Source: Prinia subflava
Lineage: Eukaryota; Chordata; Aves; Passeriformes; Cisticolidae
DNA: 64,000 bases
Reading direction: 5' to 3'
NCBI RefSeq assembly: GCF_021018805.1
Contig: NC_086247.1
Location: forward strand, 140,054,102-140,118,101
Part shown: in pieces, positions 23,346 to 34,330 of the stretch
Layout of the letters: each line of letters opens with the position of its first letter
Position numbering within the stretch: position 1 is the stretch's first letter
Notes under the pieces: model-generated
Seen by the model: the letters and a program-made list of their open reading frames with translations, nothing else
The model's database searches: none
Told to the model about the DNA's origin: nothing
Made by a program: the position numbers and the translations under genes

Positions 23346-26134
23346 TCAGAGATTTTTCCATTGCTGCTGAGGAACTGACTGTTCAGATGAATCCGTCTAC
23401 TTGATTCTTTCATCAAAATTCCCTACATAGCAAGTATAATCTAAAAAAGTTTTTAAGGGAAACAGTGAAAGGCCAGAAACAAATTTCTGCCACTTTAGCC
23501 TTAGGAAATTCAAGAGCATGGTTCTTCTGAGTGGGTGGCTGACAGGTACTTGTCACAGCAGCAGGTGTCCTTCTCTTTTGCAACAGCCCAGGGCATGCAC
23601 CTGGGAGAAGTAAAGATCTGTTATGGCTGAAAGTCCCAGGCAGTAGCACTAATTTTCTTGCTGAGCGTAGATGCCAGCTAGACTGTGCACTTCAGTGATT
23701 ACAGAAGTGCCAGAGTTGATGTACCTTTTGACAAGTCATGAAGGATATGGCCCCCTGGAAATCAGTTCATAAAATCTACAAAGCCCTCTCCATCCCCTTA
23801 TTAATGCGAGCAGTCAGATTGTGCAATCCTTTCCATAAATTTAAATTCTTTTTTAAAACTCCTTGTCCTTTTTCAGTCTGGCTAGAAAGATGGTCCTGAA
23901 CTTTATAATTTTAATGGTTCTCTTTAATTTCTTCACGGCAGTCACTCTTAGAACATTGTGAAAATGCTTGAGCTAATTTTAAACAAGGAGTCTTTGAAGC
24001 AATCTTGCTGGCCAGCAAGGCTCAGCAAAGGGTCTCTTAGTTTACTTTTCCTAATTACCTAACGTAAACCTCCTGACACAACTTCATGTCCATTCCCTCA
24101 GGTCCTGTCACTGGTCATCAGAGAGAACAGATTGGTGTCTGCCCCATTGCTTTGCTTCATGAGAAATCTCCCATTGATCTTACATTGGTGGCAGGAGTTC
24201 TAATGAGTGGCATTAGTGGCAGGAGTTGCATTGTCTAAGTTAATTTAATCTGGAAGGAATTCATCTGATGCCTTCTACAACCATTTTGGGAGGTGAAGCA
24301 ATCAGATCAGGAGATGTGCTTCAAAATCAATCTGAATCCAAACACTGATGCTAACACACCTTTGCTTTCCTAGGCTAAACAGGCTACATGCATCTGTGTG
24401 TTGCTACAAATAAAATCCACCCTTGCCATGCTCTGAATAGGACAGATCTGACCCAGCTGTGGTATGGAAGTGGAGTGCTGTGATCTGGCTATTGTACCCT
24501 AAGGAGAGCTTAAGTGTGTCTCTGTCTTCTCATTTTGTCTTGTTCTCAGTCTCTTCTAAAATGAAACCCATTCTCTATGCAAAACTGGGAGCAATTTTCC
24601 TGTCCTGTACCAAGTTTAATATGTCTTTTTGGAGCAGGGATAAACAGAACTGGACATGCTACTCCAGAAGTGGCTACTGTTCAGAGCTTGTCATTTAGAT
24701 TCTGCAAATGCTGGTAGACATCACTGCATCAATTACAGGCAGTTCCCATTTCAAGGCTATTTCAGCAATTGTAAAAGACAGAAATTTAGCCATCAGCTAC
24801 AAATAAGGCAGGCAGACAGTACAGACCCAAAATAAAAGAATTGCAGCATTCTGTACCACCGCTCATCAGCCTACTCTGACCAGCACTCAGGCAAAAGTAT
24901 ATGTATAGTTAGAACTGATCCATAGTCAAGATCATATGAAATAGCCAGCACATATTTTCTATGAGCTATAAGTATTCATCTGAAAGATGCTACAGAGGGT
25001 AAAAAAAAGCAAAATGGGATAAGCACATGGATCTGATGTTATTTCCCCTAAAAGGTATTACTTGGGCAGGTTTTCTCTCCAGCTTCTCAGATCTCAACAC
25101 TCTTGGAGTTCAAAATGGACAATTAATTGACAAGCCACTTAGGACTATGATGGGGCAATTAGGTTGATGAAAAAGAATATTATAGGATTGCACATTTTCA
25201 TCAAATATCCGTTGTCTAATGGACAACATAACCTTTCCTGACCATGTAACCCAGTATTTTGCATTTATGCACTCCAGGCAGAAAACTTAACTATCTATAG
25301 GAACAAATATGCATAGTTGCGAGATAAAAGATGGAAAGGACAAAGAATAATGGAAAAACTTCTATTTTTGACAGCTATACATCTTAAATACATAAAAGAC
25401 TTAAAATCTGGAAGGCAGCAGACTCCCAAACACTTCACAGTTGCTGTCATTGGGTGCTTTTTGTCAGAAATATGATTCTGACTGACATTTGTGGGAGTAG
25501 CATTCACAGGAAGGATTGTACTGAACAGTAGCTTGAATTTGGCATATCTATATTGAACCATGCAGCACACTATAGATATTCCTAAGCTGGTTCCTCATCT
25601 GTTTTCAGGGTAATGTTGTGTCTTAGATAATTAGCCATGTTAAGGGGCAGAGTTATTTTGCTAGTATCCTGTGCTAAGTAAATGTAGTTTTTCTGCCTCT
25701 AGCACCTGAGCTAGGATGCCAGTATCAGGGTTTTTTTGCTTACAGTGGATCTGGGTAACAGCCAGAGGTGTATTATTGCACTGGCAGGTGTGGACGTGTC
25801 CTCAGCTGATGATGCTGCAGAGAATGAAAGGTTTATCTGCACCACTTTCTCCAAGCCTTATCTTCCTATTTCTTCTTTCAACATAAGGAGGACCTTTGGT
25901 GTACAGATGGTTTTACCTAATTTTAACCTAACTCAAACATTTCAGGTTCAAAAGTTTACTTTCAGTGTGACTGGTTTCACATTCTAACAGGATAAAACTG
26001 GGATAGAAGGCTCAGAAAGAATAATTTCATATGTAAAAAAAAGGAAAAAGGAAACAGGGATGAGAAAGGATGATACAGAATTATGAACAAACTTCGAGAT
26101 GATTCTACATGTACCAAAAGAGATTTTACCTGAG
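23346..26134. other. Unique non-coding sequence
   Basis: No gene or transposon recognised. A 28-bp partial tandem duplication lies at 24183-24227. An exon-like stretch at about 25740-25828 is discussed separately and not called as a gene. Confidence 0.5.
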
Positions 26135-26470
26135 ATCCTACAACGACCAGAAAAGAGGTGATAGTGAAGTAGGACTTGGCCTCTTCTCCTGGATAATAAG
26201 TGACAAAACAAGAGAAAATGACCTCAGATTTTGCCAGAGAAGATTTAGGTTGGATATTAGGAAAAAAAATATTCTTAGAAAGTTTGGTGAGGCACTGGAA
26301 CAGACTGCCCAGAGTAGTGGTGGGACAACCATCCCTGGAAGTGTTCAGAAGGCATGTGGGTGTGGTAACTGGGGTTATGTTTATTGGTGAATACGATGGT
26401 GCTAGCTTAATATTTGGAATCAATGATCTTGGAGGTCTTTTCCAACCTGAATCATTCTATAATTCTATGA
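26135..26470 (+). mobile_element. CR1 LINE 3' end, 5'-truncated
   Basis: The last ~320 bp of an avian CR1, mostly the 3' end of ORF2 and the 3' UTR. In order: 'cttggcctcttctcctgg', 'gacctcagattttgccag', 'ggttggatattaggaaaa', 'ggcactggaacagactg', 'accatccctggaagtgtt', 'cttggaggtcttttccaacc', ending in ATTCTAT AATTCTATGA at 26454-26470. This terminal short-repeat end, with no poly-A tail, is the hallmark of CR1. Severe 5' truncation is the normal fate of CR1 insertions. The 126-codon frame across it (26200-26580) runs past the element and is not a gene. Confidence 0.95.
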
Positions 26471-29400
26471 ATAGAATGAGAAAAAAAGAAAATGGGAAAA
26501 ATAATACAATAGATATGGCCACAATCCATATGGCCATGGCGAGGTGCAACCTGGCTTTAAAGACAGTCTCCTGCTACTGACTTTTTTAATACTGCCTGGT
26601 GTGTCACTGTGGTGTTTTTCTTTTTTAATTGAGTAATTGAATCATTCTGGAAACAGAATAGGGAGACTAGCAACCTGACAGCTCTCAGCAAATAGTTTTA
26701 GTATGTCACAAAAATCTCTGTCATTCTTTCTTTGATTTCTAGCCGCCTCTTAAAAACTTTATTCCCACACTGGCGGATGGGGTGAGAGCCCAGGGCTTAC
26801 ATGCTCTGAGTTGGACTGCGGCCAGTGGTATTTAAACTGCACTTACTCTTTGCCAGATCTGCTGAGAACCTGTGACGACATTTTTGGAAGGGCAAGATGT
26901 CTCTCAGAGTTCAGGGAACGGGTAGATTATCTGTCACTGTGAGTGCATATGTGATCTAAATAATTGCCTGACTTCAGTTTGCAGTCTGGGCTGAGGTGCT
27001 GCTTCATTGCTCTGATCTCTGAACCAGGGAGTCTATCTCCAGAGCTTGGCACATGCCCTCCTTCTGTTCACACTAGTTTCGCAATAATTTTCTGAATTGG
27101 AGGAAAGCTCTTAAAAATAAAAATGTTTAGATGCTTTGTAGTTGTCTGTACCATAAAACGAATGAAACTTCCATGACCTTCTGGGTCTTCTACAAAGACC
27201 CTTGAAGCAGGGTTAGCCTGAGGGGTGGGTTAGCTGGTTGGCTGCCCAGCATGCTTAGGACTAGGGTGCACAACTGAAATTCTAGGTTAATGTTTATCCC
27301 CAATCAATTAGCGTTTTGGAAAGGCATGAAATTCTGGCTTGCCCTGGGCACTGTTTGACTAAAGGCCAGCCACAGCTGGGAGCCCCAGAAGGTTGCAGAT
27401 CTTGGCTCCGTGGGAGGCCTGGCTATACAGCAGCAAACAAGCTTTCCTCCAAAGACCCTCAGTGCTCTGTTCAAAAGAATTTTTCATTTTCCACCTGTGG
27501 CCATGAAAGAGGGTTGACAGATGGGCTGTTGTAATGGGCTATTGTGTAAATAGCATGCATTTAGCAGAAATGCTGAGGGTGTATATTTACAGGAGACTTA
27601 CATGGATTTTCACTGTAGATGAGGAGGGCTCCAGAAGAGCCACTGCAGGCCTGCTGCATTAATTCCCTCCACAGAGTAAAATATTTTCTTTTTCCTTATT
27701 AGGTTCTGTCACAAAAAGCAGCAACTCGAGGAGGGAGGAAAAGAGTTGCTTTGAAATAACCTTTGGTCAGGACATTCATGGTTACTTTTAAAAAACTGGC
27801 CTCTCAAACCTCAGACCTACAATGGCATTTGTATTAATGTACAAAGGGTTTGGGTGATTCTACCTCATCTCTGTCCTCCTCATTCCTGTGCAGAATATTC
27901 AGGAATAAAATAGACTGGGAATTCTGGAGCAACAGAATGGAAAGGACTGTCAAGTGTGTATTGATGGGATAGAATAAAAGATAAAGTAATGTGTGCAGGT
28001 GAGCTATAAAACTGGCTGCAGAGGGTTAGGGACCTGAAGTTTGGAAGTGGAATCTGAGAAAAAACAGAGAAAATTGGAATAAGGAGAAGATGAGAGGAAA
28101 GAAAATATATTATTTCAACAAAGCAGTGAGGAGCTGGCAGGAAGAGGATGATCCCAAATAAAAATGGACAAAAATAGAGGTGAGCTGGAGTAGCAGCAGT
28201 ACTGGAAGCACCTCTCTGAAGGACACAAATGAAAAGCAGGAGAGGTGACGAGTGCTGGTCCCTGGGTGACCCAGGAGGCAGGTGAGGATGGCTGGCCACC
28301 CTCTCCACTGCTGGCCTCAGCAGGGTGTCAGCTGGCAGGGCTGGGAGCTGCAATACAGCACTGACAGGGGGATGAGCAACACATGGTTTCACTGGCAAAG
28401 GATAGCTGTTCCCAAGGGACTTCAAAAGTTTTGATATATATAGAAGCAGGTCTGGCTCCCAGGCACAAGGCCAGCAAGTGAGAAGAGAGCCAGTACACAT
28501 GTCCTTGTTAGTACTCCTTTCGAATGGGGACCCAGCCTCTCTCCCACTCTCAGGTCTGCCTAGAGCAGCTCCTGATTGCCATCAAGCAAGTTCAGTGTCA
28601 GGCCACCAGAGAGAAAAGCGTCCCTCAGCTTTTCTCCAAATCCTGCAATGAGCCCACGTGTCTGTTCCCAGCTGAAGATCGTGTACTCTGTCTGTCAGTG
28701 CAGAACAATCGCAGCCGACCAGGCGGTGCCATGACAGTCCACAGGGATATTTTTGGAGGGTGGGAAAGTTTGCTGGAATCTATGCCAAATACCAATGGGT
28801 TCAGCCAGCAGAGAAATTTAGTGCCACTCATCTCAGGTGAGTCAAGTTTTCCAAGCCTTCACTGCTGGTGTCTAGCACAGCAAAGGGTTGTCTCTGTGTG
28901 AAATATTTAGGGGGTGTGTTAATGTCCTTCTCGTGCTGTTCTCTGCGTTGACAGCAGGAGCAGCCCTTTATTCTGGGAAGATGGTAAAAGCCATGATTTA
29001 TGGAGAAGAGCCCCCTTTCTGCCCCCAGACACAGAAGCTGTGTGAACTGATGGGGTGCTGAACTGGTTTTGACTGGATGGGGAAGAGTCATCTCTTGGAA
29101 CTGCCATCAAATGAGCAGAGAATCAGGATATCCAGGTCCTGAAGAGGAAGACTGGCCTAAGGAAAAGGTCAGCTTTGGCTGATGTCTCAAGACTAGACCT
29201 AAGATTGTCTTCCTGGGCACTTGATTGCAGTTCCATTGCCACCCCCAAACAAAGGAATAGCATACCTACTAAAGACAGCTGTACTTCCATGCCATTTAGT
29301 GAACAATTTGTGCCTTCCAAACACACATAAAAAAGTATAGTTTTGTTGTTGGTTTTTCTTTTCCGAATCCAGTCAATTGTTAATAATCACATTGTCATTT

Positions 29401-30001
29401 TTTAAAGAGTTGGCACCCAAACTTCATTCATTCCACACAGAAAGAACTACCACCAACTTATTACAAAACCCGTGATTATCTCACAAAGTCGTATTCTTGA
29501 CATCTGTTAAGTAAAGGTTTATCTTACACTTCAAAAGTCAATCTGCACAGCTGACTAAACTTCTTCAGTAAAGTCTGCTCCTGTAAAATATTTGGGAAAA
29601 TAAGAGTTAGTTTAAGAAAATATTTGTTTTAGTTCAAAAATGAGTCACCACCTTTTTTTCTTATACATGGGAAAACATGACTTTCCTTTAGAATTGAAGA
29701 AGGGAGGGGAAGAAAGATGAAGCATTTCCTATGTACTGTATCTGATTTTATCAGAACCCAACAATGACAGCTGAATCAGTTCATTGTACATTTAATTTTA
29801 AGATCTGCATTCTTAATTTTTTAGTTATAACGTAATGTTGATGGGGATCAAGCTAGACTCCTGGAATATTTGCAGAGAAAGTTCTTGAAACACTTGGTTC
29901 AGGAAATCTGTGATTTGCAATCAAGTCTATTCTACATGGCAATTTGAGTTTCCCTGTCAGACTTGGTAATGTCATTAACCCAGGTGCAACAATGAAATGT
30001 G
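26471..30001. other. Unique non-coding sequence, GC-richer around 28.2-28.4 kb
   Basis: No identifiable gene or repeat. The longest frames are 206 codons (27880-28500, minus), hydrophobic and without a recognisable domain, and 125 codons (28524-28901, plus). They show no family match and no supporting splice or start context that I can defend. The 27.5-27.85 kb stretch is poor in open frames and could be conserved non-coding sequence, but nothing specific shows it. Confidence 0.45.
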
Positions 30002-30425
30002 TATCATTATAGACCTTGGAAAGGATCCTTAGAAACACAAATTGACCTTAAATGTCATCTAGCTCCAATCCCCTGCCATAGGCAGACACCTTCCACTAAC
30101 CCAGATTGCTCAGTCCCATCCAGCCTCATCTCGAACACTTTCCAAGGATGGGGAGTCCACATACTCTCCAGACAACATATTCAAGTTTCTCACCACCCTT
30201 ATAGAGAAGAATTTCTTCCTAATATTTAATCTAAACCTGCTCTCTTTCAGCTTAAAGCCATTCCTCCTTGTTTCATGTCTACATAGCCTTGTGCAAAGTC
30301 CCTCTCTAGACTTCTTGTAAGCCTCTTTTATGTACTGGAGGGCTGCTATAGGGTCTCCTTGAAATCTTTAAGCTTTTTCAGCAGCTGATCTCAACCTATT
30401 TATTTCTCTTCATCCCTAGCTCTGG
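30002..30425 (-). mobile_element. CR1 LINE 3' end, antisense
   Basis: Plus-strand text reads as reversed CR1 from its 3' end inward: 'tgaccttaaatgtcatctag', 'ctccaatcccctgccatag', 'cagacaccttccactaac', 'caaggatggggagtccac', 'tctcaccacccttatag', 'gaatttcttcctaatattt', 'gtaagcctcttttatgtac', 'ggctgctatagggtctcc'. The terminal octamer repeats have decayed to something like ATCATTATAGA near 30002, with a small local scramble just inside. No open frame remains. Truncated at about 30425, where unrelated sequence begins. Confidence 0.93.
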
Positions 30426-33399
30426 CCATGCATGTATGGTGCTTACTGGACAATCTTGATACAATTGAGAGCAATGATAACTGCTGCTGCAGACAACTCA
30501 GATATTTTTTTACTATCTCAGAACACACCTCTACCATATAGTGAAATATGTGCAGGAGTCATTTTTGCTCCAGATTGCACCTTTTTTACAACCTTAGCCA
30601 CACTGTATAATTTTTAGAACAATGGAAAAGTCATCTCCTGAACTAAAGAAGTAGAAATTATTTGGGAATGCTTTGCCACAATAATTTATTAAACAAAAAT
30701 TAAACTTAAGCAAAATCAAAAATGTTAATTTGTTTTATTCCTCTCTCCCAGAAAAACAAAATTAATCATGAGTTCTCTCAGAATGCAGAAGACCTGGAGA
30801 ATTGACATTCCAGATGTCTCTCATCTGTGCAGTCACTGTCTATGGTCACCTGTCGCAGGCCAGGAAAGGAATCAATTTACCAGTCAGTGGCTGGCAGTCA
30901 GGGCAGATATATTTCTGATGATCACTGAGATAACACAAGGATACAGAGAATTCAGTTAATACATGGCTATCTTCAGTACAAAGAAATTTTGATTGCTAGC
31001 CAGGTAGACTTGGACCTTATCTTATGCCTTCAGGTAAGCTTTGGGTCAATGATATTGATAATGAATTGGAGCTTAGTAAAGTACATTACATCTGGCACAA
31101 ATAAGCACAGCTCATCGGTGGAGTTAAGCCCTGAAAAGAACATTTTCTTGGGATTATGCTGGTAGGGTCAAGGGGAAAATACAGGGAAAGCATGTGTGAC
31201 AGAAAAGGGGAGCTGCACTTCATGTATCTTGCTGGAGCTGCAAGGTGAATTCTAAAGGGAAGATTTTGAATTTCTGTGGAAAAAAAAAAAAGAGCAAAAT
31301 TTTATTTTTCTTCAGTCAAGCCAGAATAGATTGGAGCATAACCAGGAGTGTTAGATGGGGTTGGTCATTGCAGGTACTTAGATCTACAAACTAGCTCCAC
31401 AACTCTTTCAGTAGTCCAGTTCCTTAAACCTAAAGTGTATCTATGATTTCAAGAGTAGGATTCATTTTGCCTTAACAAAGACATTAAAAATGAGGCATCT
31501 AATCTGAGGGGGTTGTTCATTCCCCTTCTATTGTCACTGGAGCAAACCAGGTAGGTTTGCAAGATGTCATTTATACAATAGCTGTAATGACTTGCTCTCT
31601 CACAGAATACATTTCTTCAGGGCATTACAGAGCAATCCTAGACAACTTATATTAAACATGTTGCATGTTAGTAATTTCAAAGTCGGTGAGATAAAACCTC
31701 ATTGTTTCTCTTGAATTCTCACTCTAGACACACTTGCAAAACAGTTGAAGGCCTGTCCCTTGCCAAGACTCACATGGATTCTCCCGGCAGTATCAGTGTC
31801 TTCTAGAACAAACCTAGCAGGTGATCTGCTGCTAGGAATAATAAAAGTAGGAAATAGGAGTACAGCTAATGACTTTTTTCATCAGGACACCAATACAGGA
31901 GAGCTCAGCTTCTCTCTAGGCCCACAGGATCTGAGCCTTCATCTCCTGTCTCCTGGCATGTGTGTTGACCCCTAACGTGAGTGGGAAGGAGTGGACACCA
32001 TCATTCTCCCATCCCAAATCTCCTCTGCTTTATATGAGCAATTTAAACATTCACTGAGAATGACAGAAAGCAAGCACCAAGTGAAAGAGGTTGATCTAGG
32101 GAACTCTTCTATTTATTATAATGTTTTAATATTACACGTTCCTGTGAGCAATTGAAACCCTGGGATTTTCATTTCATTGTTTAAATGGGTCACATAAAAT
32201 GGAAGAACTCCAGCATGAGGGAACAAAAACAACACCTCACAAACCTCTAAAGCCCTTCTTAATGAATATAATGACTTAGGTAGTTAGAATAACAGGGTTT
32301 AAATTAATTAGACAGAGAAGGGAGTTGAACTCAGAATGCCAGTCTCTAGATGCCTGCTCCAGGCCCTGGAAGTTCCGGAAAATAGGGATGAGGAATAATA
32401 GCATTTCCTTCTCCAGATGATTTTTAAAATAACCCATTACAGAAACAACTCTTTACCTAGTTTTTGGAGAGAAATCAGCACAGCAAAGGGAGGCATGTGT
32501 GCCTGGACCTGGAGATCAAGGAGAGTGGAAGTTATGTTTTTATTCTTTTCTTAAAAACTCCAGTTCAGCAGACCACATTGTTTTAGGTAGAACTTCTTAC
32601 AGGATTATCCATTACAATACTTTGGCTGCATAGTAATAAAAGTCTAGTAATAAGTAATTGCACATAGTAGATAGCAATGAATATGTATAAATGATTTATA
32701 CATAAATTAAAGACTAGAGGCTACAGTGGCCTAAAGTGCAGGGCTCTTATTGACCTAATCTTAGGATTGCAGAATGCCAGGAAAACCTAGACAGTAACTT
32801 TGCATCAATTTATTTTGAATCTGATTTTATGGCTGAAGTTGTACCCTAAAATCCACTACCAATTTCTGTCCAAACCTGTTCGATCTGAACTTTGGTTTTT
32901 TGGACCACATTTCAGGTTATTACAGTTTTGTCCATTGCAGTTCAGCTCTGCAATATTTATTATAATTTCTGTTTCCCTTATGAAGTTTTGGGAGTAAAGT
33001 GGTTTATAATAAATGATGGGAATTTCCATATCTACTAGTAAAGTGTTAGCACTGGGACATAAGCTTTGTGTAAATCCAAGTGTTTTGGGTTTAATGCATC
33101 CTTTTGTATATTGACTCATGTTATCATAATTTATTTAATGTATTTTTAAAACAAACACAGTCACATAGGCTGTGGATCAATGAGCTTTTCTTGCATGAGA
33201 AAATTGATTTTCTAGAAGCCCAAGGCTCAAATATGACTACCTGCTTAGTTTAATTTGTTGTGAAGTGTTGGCACTCTTATCCCAATCATTGCACTTGTGC
33301 AAGGCAGCCCCTTTGCATTATAGTGTATGACAAAAGGCTGAGAGAGGTTTAATGTAAGTTAGAATCAAGTTAATAGAAAATGACCCACAGAATTTCCAC
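30426..33399. other. Unique AT-rich non-coding sequence
   Basis: No gene or transposon recognised. A poly-A run lies at 31280-31291. A palindrome with 11-bp arms around a single G lies at 32682-32704. Short frames show no family resemblance. Confidence 0.5.
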
Positions 33400-34330
33400 A
33401 GGGATAGAACCTAGTCTTTCAACAGCTGGTAGAATAATTCCTTATGAAATGATAACATTTGGGATACCACAACTTCCAATAAAGCATAATATATTAAATG
33501 TCAATCAACATGAGTTTATGAAAATAGTTCTTGTCAAACCAACCAGATGTCTCTCTCTGATGGGATTACAAGCTGGGTTAATAAAGGTAAATAATATTGA
33601 TATAATATACATAGATTTATGTCAGGCATTCATCTGAGTACCCATCAAGTGTTTCTTTAAGAAGCTCTAATGACTAAAAATCAACACAGAACACATTGAG
33701 TTTATTAGAACTGACTAACTCTTAGGTCTCCAAATATAAACAGGGAATCTTAACTGAACAAATATGGTTTTGTGATGCTTGGACTAGTGAGGAGAAGTTG
33801 GGCTGTTATATCTTTATATTTCATGTGGTTGTGACATTAATATGGTCAGTTCTGGGGTTCACCATCTTATGTAGTTGCCTGCAAACTTGGGAGGGGAGGT
33901 GAGCAATCTGGAGAAGTACAAGAATGGTTAGAGGACAAGAAAACAAGGATTGTAAATTCAGTGGGTTCAATCTGTTTAGTTTATCAAAGGAAAGGTTAAC
34001 AGATGACATAATCACAGTTTATAAGTATCTCCATGGAGAAAATACATTTGATAATTAGGGGTTCTTCAGTTCAACAGACAAAGACATAACAAAATGTGGT
34101 AGATGGATGCTGAAGCTGGAAGGATTCCAATTTAAAGGCATTAGTTTTATGAAGAGGATGATTAACCTCTGGAACAATTTAAGAAGGATTACAACAAAAC
34201 TGTCTCTGGAAATCTGTAACTCAGAACAGGATGTCTTTTAGAAAGATTGGGTTAGATTAGCAGAGTAGTTCCTCACAGTTTTATAATTGAAGAAATACTT
34301 GGGTGACTTATCTATTCAGCCTGCTTATGT
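33400..34330 (+). mobile_element. Ancient CR1/L3-like LINE with decayed reverse transcriptase and 3' region
   Basis: Word order matches the old CR1 group common in turtles and crocodilians rather than young avian CR1: 'caatcaacatgagtttatg', 'cttgtcaaaccaaccagatg', 'gtcagttctggggttcacc', 'ctggagaagtacaagaatgg', 'ggttcaatctgtttagttta', 'ataatcacagtttataagta', 'taacctctggaacaattta', 'ctggaaatctgtaact'. The element lost much of the RT core between about 33640 and 33790. Its final 3' terminal repeats are not clear. Heavy divergence fits an insertion predating modern bird groups. Name the clade only after a library search. Confidence 0.88.
33430..33637 (+). pseudogene. Remnant of CR1 ORF2 reverse transcriptase (palm/finger segment)
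   Basis: A short readable stretch inside the ancient CR1. In the frame ending at the stop near 33637 it reads NQHEFMK, then TRCLSLM, then NNIDIIYIDLCQAF. The last block corresponds to the RT motif with the first catalytic aspartate, usually V-D-(V/I)-(I/V)-Y-L-D-F-S-K-A-F-D, so the 'YLDFSKAFD' core survives as YIDLCQAF before a stop. In a live element this enzyme copies CR1 RNA at a nicked genomic site. This copy cannot: it is cut off at the motif by a stop, and the catalytic YADD box is absent from the following sequence. Confidence 0.75.

Noticed and set aside
27880..28500. 206-codon minus-strand frame, hydrophobic
   Set aside because: Leu/Pro/Ser-rich reading typical of chance frames. No signal-plus-domain architecture or family resemblance, and the upstream frame is not supported by splice sites I can defend.
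28524..28901. 125-codon plus-strand frame that looked exon-like
   Set aside because: No family match, competing minus-strand frames, and no clear acceptor or donor pair.
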